11,320 nucleotides of DNA from Paracoccaceae bacterium (GCA_007129775.1 SKUV01000060.1:1-11320); one strand, 5' to 3'. Numbered from the stretch's first letter, positions 1 to 6,788 are shown. Numbers and translations are program-made. Notes: generated from the sequence alone by a model not told the origin.

Positions 1-1135
1 CGCCGCGCGGTCGATCGCATCGGCCCTCGCCCGGGGCGCAGGGGCGCCTGCGGCAGAGGCGGAACTGATCGAGGCGCATCTGCTGTCGCTCGAAGACCCG
101 GCCATGGCGGCGCCGCGTCTCGCCGAACTGGCGCGCGGCAATTCCCCCCGGGCGGTGGAGGCTATGATCCTTCTGGTCGAAGCGCGGTTGGCGCGCGGCG
201 AACCAGTCGCGCCGAATATGATCGACCTGATCGCATCGCGGTCATTCGAGTTGCGCGGCACACCGACCGGAGCGCGGTTGCAGATGGCCCATGCGCTTGC
301 CCTCGCCTCTGCCGGTGACTTTACGCCGGCTTTCGCCATCGCCCATGACGTGCAGGAAGCGGCAAGCGAGGATGCCGCCGCCACGCTGCGCAACGCGTTT
401 CTGTTTCCACTGCTGCAGATGCTGGTGGCCGACGGTGATGATGCGACCTTCCTGCGGCACGCGCTTGAGCTTCCTCTATGGCAATCGGCTGCGGCCCCGG
501 CATCGCTCCGGCTGGACATTGCGCGGCGGTTGATCGATCTCGGGCTGGCGGAGGAGGCGCTGGCCGCGTTGCCGGATCGTGCCCGCCTCCCGGTCGAGGA
601 ACGACGGCTGCGGGGGGAGGCGCTGCTCCGGGCCGGGCAGCCGGCCGCAGCGCTTCCGCTGCTTGCCGAGTCCGGCGATGACCAACTGCGCGGCGCGGCC
701 CTCGCCGCGCTCGGAAATCCCGCTGCCGCCGTCGCTGCACTGCGGGCCGCCGGCGAAGAAGAGGCCGCGCGGGCCGTCGCTTGGCGGTCCGGTGATGCAG
801 CCCTGATCGCCGCCCATGGCACCCCGCTCCAGCGCAGGCTGAGCGGTGAGCCGACTTCAGGGCCCCAAGCGCCCGCTCCGGCGACCGTCGCGCCGCCCCC
901 CGACGGTCCTGTCCCGAACGACTTGACCCAGAACGACTTGGCCCAGAACGACTTGGCCCGGAATGACTTGGCCGGGAATGACTTGGCCGGGAACGATCCG
1001 GTGCCGACCGCTTCGGGCAGTGCTGCGGCCGCCCATGATAGGGGCCCCCTCGCCCGGGCCCGCGCGCTGCTTGACGACAGCGCCGGGCTGCGTGCCGATA
1101 TCGATGCGGCCCTGGCCGAGATGCCGCGGCCCTGA
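1..1135 (+). CDS. Unrecognised helical-repeat (TPR-like) protein, 5' end outside window
   Basis: I do not recognise this protein. The reading frame is open from base 2 with no stop, and the residues before the first in-window ATG (104) look like the same Ala/Leu/Glu-rich helical protein, so the real start is probably upstream and 104 is an internal Met. Numbered from that Met, residues 1-240 are amphipathic helices. Between about 135 and 225 there are three helix-turn-helix units with small residues at the turns (for example LIDLGLAEEALAAL, ALLRAGQPAAALPLL), as in TPR/Sel1-like solenoids. Residues 250-300 are a Pro/Ala/Asn linker carrying five NDLAx repeats, followed by a short charged helix ending at MPRP. 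No signal peptide or membrane segment is visible in the part present. Its position, on the same strand ahead of slt-flhA-fliR-flhB, suggests a flagellar or motor role, probably protein-protein binding. That is inference only. Confidence 0.8.
   Translation, partial: AARSIASALARGAGAPAAEAELIEAHLLSLEDPAMAAPRLAELARGNSPRAVEAMILLVEARLARGEPVAPNMIDLIASRSFELRGTPTGARLQMAHALALASAGDFTPAFAIAHDVQEAASEDAAATLRNAFLFPLLQMLVADGDDATFLRHALELPLWQSAAAPASLRLDIARRLIDLGLAEEALAALPDRARLPVEERRLRGEALLRAGQPAAALPLLAESGDDQLRGAALAALGNPAAAVAALRAAGEEEAARAVAWRSGDAALIAAHGTPLQRRLSGEPTSGPQAPAPATVAPPPDGPVPNDLTQNDLAQNDLARNDLAGNDLAGNDPVPTASGSAAAAHDRGPLARARALLDDSAGLRADIDAALAEMPRP
917..1000 (+). repeat. In-frame 15-bp tandem repeat (NDLAx)
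   Basis: Five consecutive 15-base units start at 917, 932, 947, 962 and 977, followed by a partial sixth unit at 992-1000 (AACGATCCG). The units are nearly identical: AACGACTTGACCCAG, then the same with GCC for ACC, then CGG for CAG, then two identical AATGACTTGGCCGGG copies. They encode NDLTQ, NDLAQ, NDLAR, NDLAG, NDLAG and NDP in the linker of the left-edge protein. The gradual drift along the array, ending in two identical units, suggests growth by slippage or unequal exchange. Unit length is a multiple of three, so copy changes would keep the frame. Confidence 0.95.
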
Positions 1136-1145
1136 TCCGGGCTGT

Positions 1146-1163
1146 CTGCGCCCGGGGGCGCAG
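1146..1163 (+). terminator. GC-rich hairpin after the left-edge gene (possible terminator)
   Basis: CTGCGCCC at 1146-1153 is an exact inverted repeat of GGGCGCAG at 1156-1163, giving a 7-bp GC-rich stem with a four-base loop starting ten bases after the TGA at 1133-1135. No T-run follows (the next bases are tgcatgg), so it is not a textbook intrinsic terminator. It could terminate weakly, protect the upstream mRNA end, or reduce read-through into the transglycosylase gene. Confidence 0.35.
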
Positions 1164-1268
1164 TGCATGGCCCGCCGGCCTCCATTTGTCGGAACGCCCG
1201 GCGGTTACCGAATCGCAACCATATCCCTTCTACGGTCCAAAAGAGGCAAGAATTGCTGCGAGGCTGCC
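1164..1268 (+). promoter_or_regulatory. Leader ahead of the transglycosylase gene; no promoter recognised
   Basis: The gap from 1136 to 1268 is the longest non-coding stretch on the left side. Bases 1181-1255 are less GC-rich than the surroundings (for example around ATATCCCTTC at 1221-1230 and CCAAAAGAGGCAAGAATT at 1237-1254), as expected of a control region. I find no clear sigma-54, sigma-28 or sigma-70 promoter and no TTAA-N7-TTAA CtrA box. The block may have its own promoter here or be read from upstream. Confidence 0.25.
1260..1263 (+). promoter_or_regulatory. Ribosome binding site choosing the transglycosylase start
   Basis: GAGG at 1260-1263 lies five bases before the ATG at 1269. 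It supports that start over the in-frame ATG at 1167 and the further upstream open frame from 963, which would overlap the previous gene and place an untypical Arg/Pro-rich stretch before the signal peptide. Confidence 0.6.
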
Positions 1269-2036
1269 ATGGCCGGCGATCGGAGAACCACAGACAGACC
1301 AGCGCGGACCTGCGCCAACCTTCTGGCCGTCTGGTTTTCGGTGGCCGTCGCGATCACCCCGCAGACCGGTGCCCCGGCCCCCATTGCGGACCATCCGTCC
1401 GAGTTGTGCGAGCAGGCCATCGCCAGCGCAGCCACGACCAGCGGCGTGCCGGACGCGTGGCTGCGGGCCATCGCGGTGGTGGAGAGCGGCCGAAACGGCA
1501 GGCCGTGGCCATGGGCGATCAACAAGCGCGGCCAAGGCACCTGGCATGCCGACCGCGCAGGCCTGGAGGCCCATATCCGCCAACTGCAGACCAAGGGCGA
1601 GGGCAGTTTCGACATCGGCTGTTTCCAGATCAACACGCGCTGGCACGGTGCCGCCTTCGGCAGCCTCGAGGCGATGGCCGATCCGCAAGCCAATGCAGAC
1701 TACGCGGCGGCCTTCCTGACCCGGCTGAAGGCCGAATTCGGTTCCTGGGAGGCGGCGGCCGGCGCCTATCACTCGCGCACGCCCGATCTTGCCGAGGCCT
1801 ATCGTCAAAGGGTGCTCGCCCGCCTCGCTGCACCCGACGCGCCGGTGCCCACGCCCGCACCACCGTCGAGCATGTCCGAGGCCGCCCCCGCCGCGCCCGT
1901 GGTCGCCGGTGCTCCGACCCGCTCGCCGGCACCGGTCTATCCGCTGCTGTTGGCCGGGGCGCCGGGGGGGCCGGGATCGCTGGTGCCGGCGCAACCTGCG
2001 CGCGCCCCGTTTCTGCCCGGCTTGGTTCCGCGGTGA
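1269..2036 (+). CDS. sltF: Periplasmic lytic transglycosylase (SltF-like), flagellar rod muramidase
   Basis: A 255-residue goose-lysozyme-like SLT-family enzyme that cleaves the MurNAc-GlcNAc bond of peptidoglycan. Residues 1-35 look like a Sec signal peptide: basic start, hydrophobic core LLAVWFSVAVAIT at 18-30, then a small-residue region. There is no lipobox. The SLT domain spans about 45-185, with the expected motifs: catalytic Glu72 in AVVESGRNG, then GSFDIGCFQIN (112-122) and AAGAYHSRTP (163-172), which stands for the usual AYNAG motif. Residues 188-255 form a Pro/Ala-rich tail without predicted fold. Rhodobacter SltF is a known stand-alone enzyme that opens the wall for the rod and binds the rod protein FlgJ, and the location four bases before flhA supports the same role here. 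The specific sltF name is inference from domain and context; the SLT fold is secure. Confidence 0.88.
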   Translation: MAGDRRTTDRPARTCANLLAVWFSVAVAITPQTGAPAPIADHPSELCEQAIASAATTSGVPDAWLRAIAVVESGRNGRPWPWAINKRGQGTWHADRAGLEAHIRQLQTKGEGSFDIGCFQINTRWHGAAFGSLEAMADPQANADYAAAFLTRLKAEFGSWEAAAGAYHSRTPDLAEAYRQRVLARLAAPDAPVPTPAPPSSMSEAAPAAPVVAGAPTRSPAPVYPLLLAGAPGGPGSLVPAQPARAPFLPGLVPR

Positions 2037-2040
2037 CCAC

Positions 2041-4128
2041 ATGGCCATGAGCCTGCAGCGCCTCTTCAGCCCCACGATCCTTCTGGCGCTCGCGCTGATG
2101 ACGGTGATCGTGATGATGATCCTGCCGGTGCCTGCGTGGGTGCTCGACATCGGGCTGGCGGCGTCCTTCGCGCTCGCGATCCTGATCTTCACCGTCACGC
2201 TTTTCGTGGAGCGTCCGCTGGATTTCTCCGCCTTTCCGACGGTGCTGCTGGCCTCGCTGATCTTGCGGCTGTCACTCAATGTGTCCTCCACCAAGCTGAT
2301 CATCGGCGAGGGGCATACCGGCACGCAGGCCGCGGGCGGGGTGATCCAGGGCTTTGCGATGTTCGTGATGGGCGGCAGCGTGCTTCTGGGCGTGGTGATC
2401 TTCTGCGTGCTGCTGATCGTGAATTTCGTGGTGATCACGAAAGGCGCCGGCCGCATGGCGGAGGTGGGCGCGCGTTTCGCGCTCGACGCGATGCCGGGCA
2501 AGCAGCTCGCCATCGACAGCGACATGGCCGCCGGCGCGATCGACCATTCCGAGGCGCGCGCCCGGCGCGCCACCGAACAGGCCGAGACGACGTTTTTCGG
2601 CTCGCTTGACGGGGCGTCGAAATTCGTCAAGGGCGATGCGGTCGCCGGCCTGCTGATCACGCTTCTCAACATCGTGATGGGGCTGGTGATCGGCACGATG
2701 GTGCACGACATGCCGCTGGGCGCCGCCTTTGAAACCTATGCGATCCTGACCGTGGGTGACGGGCTGGTCTCGCAGATCCCGGCGGTGATCATCTCCATCG
2801 CAGCGGCATTGCTGCTCGCCCGCGGCGGCGCCACCGGCGCCGTCGACCTTACGGTGCTTGGGCAGTTGGGCCGCTATCCGCCGGCGCTGGCGACTGTGGC
2901 GGGCCTGATGGCGCTGTTCGCACTGGTGCCGGGGCTGCCCTTTGCGCCCTTCGTGGCCGGTGCGGCGGTTCTCGGGTTCACGGCATGGCAGTTGCAGGTC
3001 CGCGCGGCGGCGCGCGCGGCCTCTGAGGAGGCCGCGGCCGCCCCCGAACAGGCCGATACACCGCAGACGCAGCTGGGCGATCTGCTGGATCTGGACGAGA
3101 TCAACGTTCAATTCGCCCCCGATCTGGTGGCCATGGTGCTCGATCCGGCGACCGGGCTCGATGCCCGGATCGGGAACATGCGCAACCATGTGGCCACCAC
3201 CTTCGGGCTCGTCCTGCCCGAGGTCCGGATGACCGACGATCCCGCCCTTCCCCCCGGCGGCTATGCGATCCGCATTCAAGGCGTCCGGCAGGGCCAGGAC
3301 CGGCTGGAGCCCGGCCGCGTTCTTGCGCTGATCACCGACGGGGCGGAGGGGCTGCCCGACGGTGCGGATGTCCGGGAGCCGGTTTATGGCGCGCCCGCAC
3401 GCTGGATCGCGCCGGAGGATCACGAGGCCGCGGCGCTGGCGGGCTGCACGCTGGTCAGCCCGACAGAGGTGCTCGCCACGCACCTGTTGGAGGTCATCAA
3501 GGCCAATCTCGCCCGGCTGCTCAGCCTGCGCGGGCTGCGCCGTCTGCTCGACGAACTGAGTCGGACATCCGATCCGGCCCGGGCCGAGGCCAATCGCCGG
3601 ATGATCGACGATCTGGTGCCCGACAAGGTGCCGCCCGAACTGTTGCTGTCGGTCCTGCGTCTCCTGCTGGAGGAGCGGGTCTCGATCCGCAATCTGCCGC
3701 TGATCCTCGAAGCGATCGTGGAGGCGCGCCCCGCCAACCCCGGGCCGGAGGCGATTTGCGAGCATGTGCGCCAGCGGCTCGGCTTCCAGCTGGTGGCGGA
3801 GCTGAAACGCGGTGACGGAACGATCCCGCTGATCCAGCTTGCCCCGGAATGGGAACATGTCTTTACCGCTCACCAGATCGACGGCGCACGGGGCGAGGCC
3901 GATGTTGCCCTGCCGCCGGCGGAGTTCAGCCGCCTTGCCGCCGCGCTGGCCGAGCGGTTCGCGCAGGCCGCTGAAACCGGCGTGACCCCGGCGCTGGTCA
4001 CATCGGCGACGCGGCGGCGGTTTCTGCGCATGGTGCTGGCGGCCAAGGGGTTGAGCGCGCAGGTCCTGTCCTATGAAGAGATCGGCCTCGATGCGCGGCC
4101 CGCCCTCGTCGGGCTGGTGGCGCCATGA
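2041..4128 (+). CDS. flhA: Flagellar export gate protein FlhA
   Basis: FlhA (695 residues, normal length) is the largest integral membrane protein of the flagellar type III export gate. It forms a nonameric ring whose cytoplasmic domain binds substrates, chaperones and the FliI complex. Residues 10-320 hold the membrane segments (for example about 10-30, 36-57, 105-135, 200-222, 240-262, 283-318). The family signatures are clear: LRLSLNVSSTKLIIGEGHTG (75-94), KGAGRMAEVGARFALDA (134-150) and MPGKQLAIDSDMAAGAI (151-167). After an Ala/Glu-rich linker at 321-345 comes the cytoplasmic domain, with LVPDKVPPELLLSVLRLLLE and IRNLPLILEAIVE typical of FlhA. The start at 2041 is four bases after the transglycosylase stop; a second ATG two codons on (2047) is possible. 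The stop overlaps the fliR start as ATGA, suggesting coupled translation. Confidence 0.98.
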   Translation: MAMSLQRLFSPTILLALALMTVIVMMILPVPAWVLDIGLAASFALAILIFTVTLFVERPLDFSAFPTVLLASLILRLSLNVSSTKLIIGEGHTGTQAAGGVIQGFAMFVMGGSVLLGVVIFCVLLIVNFVVITKGAGRMAEVGARFALDAMPGKQLAIDSDMAAGAIDHSEARARRATEQAETTFFGSLDGASKFVKGDAVAGLLITLLNIVMGLVIGTMVHDMPLGAAFETYAILTVGDGLVSQIPAVIISIAAALLLARGGATGAVDLTVLGQLGRYPPALATVAGLMALFALVPGLPFAPFVAGAAVLGFTAWQLQVRAAARAASEEAAAAPEQADTPQTQLGDLLDLDEINVQFAPDLVAMVLDPATGLDARIGNMRNHVATTFGLVLPEVRMTDDPALPPGGYAIRIQGVRQGQDRLEPGRVLALITDGAEGLPDGADVREPVYGAPARWIAPEDHEAAALAGCTLVSPTEVLATHLLEVIKANLARLLSLRGLRRLLDELSRTSDPARAEANRRMIDDLVPDKVPPELLLSVLRLLLEERVSIRNLPLILEAIVEARPANPGPEAICEHVRQRLGFQLVAELKRGDGTIPLIQLAPEWEHVFTAHQIDGARGEADVALPPAEFSRLAAALAERFAQAAETGVTPALVTSATRRRFLRMVLAAKGLSAQVLSYEEIGLDARPALVGLVAP

Positions 4129-4916
4129 GCGGGGATTTCTTCCTGCTGGCCGAGCAGCTGGCGCGCGAGGCGCGAGTCGTTTGGGTGGGCGGTTTTGCGG
4201 TGTTTCTGCGGATCGGCGCCGCGGTGGCGCTCTTTCCCGCCTTCGGTGAACAGATCGTGCCGCTGCGCGTGCGGTTGATGGCGGCACTGTGCTTCACCCT
4301 AGTCGTCGCGCCTGCGGTGATGCCACAGGTGGCCGCGGTCGCCCGTGTCCCGGCCGACCTGCCGCACCTTTTCGCGACCGAGGTGGTGTCCGGGCTGGCG
4401 CTCGGGATGGTCTTTCGGCTGATGGTCATGGCGCTGCAGGTCGCCGGGACCATGGCCGCGCAGAGCACCTCGCTGGCGCAGTTTTTCGGCGGCGCCGGGG
4501 TCGACCCGCAGCCCGCGATCTCGCAGCTTCTGGTGATGGCCGGGCTTGCGCTGGCGGCGATGGCGGGTCTTCACATCCGGCTCGCCGAGGCGCTTGTGGA
4601 ATCCTATGCCCTGCTGCCGCCGGGGATGTTCGCCCCGGCCGCGGCGCTCGCCGAATGGGGGGTGGGCGAGGTTGCCTCCGCCTTCGCGCTGGCCTTCCGG
4701 CTGGCGATGCCCTTCGTGATCGCCGCGCTGATCTACAACGTGGCGCTCGGGGCGATCAACCGGGCGATGCCGCAGCTGATGGTCGCCTTCGTCGGGGCGC
4801 CGGCGCTGACATGGGGCGGGCTCGCGCTGTTGTTCGCGGTGGTGCCGGTGGCTCTCGTGCTGTGGTGGCAGGCTTTCGAGCGGCTGCTCGTCGCGCCCTT
4901 TGGCGTACCCGGATGA
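4125..4916 (+). CDS. fliR: Flagellar export gate protein FliR
   Basis: FliR (263 residues, family size) is a multi-pass inner-membrane protein that, with FliP and FliQ, forms the helical channel of the flagellar export gate. The sequence is mostly hydrophobic helices, with the family-typical N-terminal stretch containing FAVFLRIGAAVALFPAFGEQ followed by PLRVRLMAAL. It continues with the central LAQFFGGAGVDPQPAISQLL region and the C-terminal segment with IYNVALGAINRAMPQLMVAF. The ATG at 4125 overlaps the flhA TGA in ATGA, and its own TGA overlaps the flhB ATG in the same way. fliR and flhB are adjacent in many bacteria. The partner gene fliQ is in the opposite block at 9496-9765, and fliP is not in the window. 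Confidence 0.97.
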   Translation: MSGDFFLLAEQLAREARVVWVGGFAVFLRIGAAVALFPAFGEQIVPLRVRLMAALCFTLVVAPAVMPQVAAVARVPADLPHLFATEVVSGLALGMVFRLMVMALQVAGTMAAQSTSLAQFFGGAGVDPQPAISQLLVMAGLALAAMAGLHIRLAEALVESYALLPPGMFAPAAALAEWGVGEVASAFALAFRLAMPFVIAALIYNVALGAINRAMPQLMVAFVGAPALTWGGLALLFAVVPVALVLWWQAFERLLVAPFGVPG

Positions 4917-6007
4917 GTGGGGCCGGCGAGGACAGCGCCGAAAAGCCGTTCGAGCCGACGGAACGGCGGCTGCAGGAGGCGCGGCGCAAGGGTGAGGTGC
5001 CCCGCTCGCAGGATCTGACCACCGCGGCCGCCTATGGCGGGTTCGTGCTGGCTATCGCCGTGGCAGGGCCCGGCGTGATCGTCAGCCTCGGCACGCTCGG
5101 GATCGGGGTCTTCGACCGGGCCGAGGCGCTGGCGCCGGTGCTTCTGTCGGGCGGGCAGGCGGTGGCCGGCGGGCTTCTGGCCGGGGTCGGCGTCGCTCTG
5201 GTGCCGCTCGCGTTCTTGCCGGCGATCGCGGCTGCGTCCTGTGTCTTTGCCCAGCGGGGCTGGGTCTTCGCCCCGTCCAAACTCGCCCCCAAACTCAGCC
5301 GGGTCTCGCCCATCGCGCAGGCCAAGCAGAAATTCGGGCGTGACGGGCTCTTCGAATTCGCCAAGAGCGCGGCCAAGCTCGTGCTGATTTCCGCGGTGCT
5401 CTGGGCTTACCTTTCGATGCGGTTGCCGCGGGTGCTGGGCACGATCCACCTCGATCCCGGCGTTGCCAGCGCCGAGCTTGGCGCGTTCATCATCGAATTC
5501 GCGCTTCTGGTCGTGGTGACGCTGGCGCTGATCGGCGCGGCCGACCTGCTGTGGCAGCGCCACAGCCACCTGCGCCGCAATCGCATGTCCCACAAGGAGA
5601 TGCGCGACGAAATGAAACAATCCGAGGGCGATCCCCACATGAAATCCCAGCGCCGCCAGCGCGGGCAGGAGATCGCGACCAACCGGATGATGGCCGAGGT
5701 GCCGAAAGCCGATGTGGTGATCGTCAACCCGACCCATTACGCCGTGGTGCTGCGCTGGGACAGGGGCGCGGGCAGCGCGCCGGTCTGCGTGGCCAAGGGT
5801 TGCGATGCGGTGGCGGCCCGGATCCGCGAGGCGGCGATGGCCGCCGGCGTTCCGATCCAGCGCGACCCGCCGACGGCGCGCGCGCTCCATGCGACCGTGG
5901 AACTCGGACAAGAGATCCTGCCCGAGCATTACCGGGCCGTCGCCGCAGCGATCCGGTTCGCCGAGGCCATGCGCGCCCGTGCCCGGCGACGCTGGACACA
6001 GGCATGA
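4913..6007 (+). CDS. flhB: Flagellar export switch protein FlhB
   Basis: FlhB (364 residues) controls the switch of the export gate from rod/hook to filament substrates. The N-terminus has the family pattern EKPFEPTERRLQEARRKGEV (10-29), followed by four hydrophobic segments at about 40-62, 85-113, 153-170 and 188-215. The connector to the cytoplasmic domain reads RMSHKEMRDEMKQSEGDPHM (224-243), and the NPTH autocleavage motif is intact at 272-275 in VVIVNPTHYAVVLRW, so self-cleavage between Asn and Pro is expected. The C-terminus is of normal length. The start ATG at 4913 overlaps the fliR stop, and the stop overlaps the ATG of the following 112-residue gene as ATGA. Confidence 0.98.
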   Translation: MSGAGEDSAEKPFEPTERRLQEARRKGEVPRSQDLTTAAAYGGFVLAIAVAGPGVIVSLGTLGIGVFDRAEALAPVLLSGGQAVAGGLLAGVGVALVPLAFLPAIAAASCVFAQRGWVFAPSKLAPKLSRVSPIAQAKQKFGRDGLFEFAKSAAKLVLISAVLWAYLSMRLPRVLGTIHLDPGVASAELGAFIIEFALLVVVTLALIGAADLLWQRHSHLRRNRMSHKEMRDEMKQSEGDPHMKSQRRQRGQEIATNRMMAEVPKADVVIVNPTHYAVVLRWDRGAGSAPVCVAKGCDAVAARIREAAMAAGVPIQRDPPTARALHATVELGQEILPEHYRAVAAAIRFAEAMRARARRRWTQA

Positions 6008-6342
6008 AGACGCGCCGGACCGAACACCTGGCCCGGCTTTCCGCCATAGCGGACATGCTGCGCGAACACCGGCTGTCGGATCTGCGCGCGGCCGGTGCCG
6101 AGGTTGCGGGCCTGCGCGCGCAGATCGCCCGGCTGGATGCGGCGGGCGCGGCTCTGTCCGGGGCGGAGAGTTTCTGCACCGCGCCCTCGTGGCTGCGCTG
6201 GCAGACAGCGGCGCGGGCGGATTTGAATATCCGCCTGGCCGCGGCCCTCGCGGCGCAGGACCGCGTGCGCGACGCGGCACGCATGGCCTTCGGCCGCGCC
6301 GAGGTGCTGCATCGGCTGCGCGGGCGGGATCAGGCGTCCTGA
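6004..6342 (+). CDS. Unknown 112-residue helical protein coupled to flhB
   Basis: I cannot assign this protein to a family. It starts at an ATG inside the ATGA overlap with flhB and has 112 residues. Residues 3-50 are a long Leu/Ala/Arg-rich helix with heptad-like Leu spacing (LARLSAIADMLREHRLSDL), then a short break containing SFCTAPSWLRWQ at about 56-67, then a second helix at 68-108 ending in ARMAFGRAEVLHRLRGR. There is no signal peptide or membrane segment, so it should be cytoplasmic. A small charged helical hairpin beside export genes is reminiscent of FliJ (export ATPase stalk), FliH-like proteins or flagellar chaperones, but no family motif is certain, and fliI lies 4.6 kb away. The tight coupling argues that it is translated and has an export-related role. 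Its last 13 bases overlap the end of the convergent fliL. Confidence 0.8.
   Translation: MKTRRTEHLARLSAIADMLREHRLSDLRAAGAEVAGLRAQIARLDAAGAALSGAESFCTAPSWLRWQTAARADLNIRLAAALAAQDRVRDAARMAFGRAEVLHRLRGRDQAS
6330..6342. repeat. Palindromic tail-to-tail gene overlap
   Basis: The sequence TCAGGCGTCCTGA carries the TGA of the 112-residue gene on the + strand (6340-6342) and the TGA of fliL on the - strand (6332-6330). TCAGG and CCTGA are exact inverted repeats around CGT. There is no room for a conventional terminator between the two convergent blocks. Confidence 0.9.
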
Positions 6343-6776
6343 CGAACCATGTCTAGGATCAGCACATCGGTGATCACCGGCCCGCTGACCGCACGCCCGG
6401 CTTCGAGCAATGCCGCCCGCAAGGCGTGCATCCGGTCGGAGGCGATGAAGGACCCGCTGAAGCCCCCGGCGTTGGAATGCTCGAACAGGGTCGCGAGGAA
6501 GGCGTCACGCAGGCGCGCCTCGCGGCTGTAGATCGCGTCGCTGCCGCCTGACGTCACCTCGAGGCTGAGCGACAGGATCACGAAGGATTCGACCTGCCCC
6601 GCGCCCAGAACCGGCACCACGAACTGGTTGTTCAGACGCACATAATCGCGCGCGCCGCCGCTGGGTGCGGCGGCCGGAGCGTCATCCTCGCCCGCCGGCC
6701 GGGTAAGGCCGCCGATCGTCAGCCCCGCACCGAGCCCGGCCAGCGCCAGCCCGAGGGGCAGAAGCAGCCGCAGCAT
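6330..6776 (-). CDS. fliL: FliL-family flagellar basal-body-associated protein
   Basis: FliL-like protein of 148 residues, the usual size. FliL proteins are single-pass inner-membrane proteins that form rings around the stator units and affect torque and stator activation. Residues 2-27 are one hydrophobic membrane anchor (LLLPLGLALAGLGAGLTIGG), followed by an acidic/Pro/Ala linker. The periplasmic domain then has the family layout: YVRLNNQFVVPVL, VILSLSLEV, then SREARLRDAFLATLFEHS, corresponding to the conserved segment in which FliL proteins state the start of helix and 'RD' before the C-terminal strand and helix. It closes with VITDVLILDMV. The ATG at 6776 follows the flgH stop by 12 bases, with AGGG (6787-6790) overlapping that stop as a likely ribosome site. 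fliL behind flgH is also seen in rhizobia. A paralogue nearer fliM could exist elsewhere in the genome. Confidence 0.85.
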   Translation of the reverse strand: MLRLLLPLGLALAGLGAGLTIGGLTRPAGEDDAPAAAPSGGARDYVRLNNQFVVPVLGAGQVESFVILSLSLEVTSGGSDAIYSREARLRDAFLATLFEHSNAGGFSGSFIASDRMHALRAALLEAGRAVSGPVITDVLILDMVRQDA

Positions 6777-6788
6777 CAGCCGGGCGCC

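Noticed and set aside
917..1000. Pentapeptide-repeat (beta-helix) domain
   Set aside because: The period of five and the central DL fit loosely, but five units make little more than one coil, the i-2 residue is Asn rather than a small residue, and the repeat lies in a Pro-rich linker.
1244..1258. Sigma-54 promoter before the transglycosylase (GAGGCAAGAATTGCT)
   Set aside because: The GG and GC elements are eight bases apart instead of the required ten, and the -24 TGGC is not matched.
963..1268. Upstream extension of the transglycosylase frame (starts at 963 or 1167)
   Set aside because: It would overlap the previous gene or add an Arg/Pro-rich stretch ahead of a good signal peptide; the ATG at 1269 has a GAGG site at proper spacing.
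1230..2711. Long antisense open frame of 493 codons across the transglycosylase and flhA
   Set aside because: It lies opposite two genes with clear family signatures, has a low-complexity composition and no recognisable domain. GC-rich DNA commonly leaves such frames open.
2272..4287. Antisense open frame of 671 codons opposite flhA
   Set aside because: The translation is rich in His, Arg, Gln and Asp, typical of a shadow of a GC-rich membrane-protein gene, and it has no ribosome site or neighbour support.
4733..6280. Antisense open frame of 515 codons opposite fliR, flhB and the 112-residue gene
   Set aside because: Same shadow character; the sense strand encodes intact FlhB with NPTH and intact FliR.
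6368..6379. Perfect 12-bp palindrome CGGTGATCACCG
   Set aside because: It lies inside the fliL coding sequence (encoding part of GPVITD) with no repeat elsewhere that I noticed; chance or coding constraint is enough explanation.
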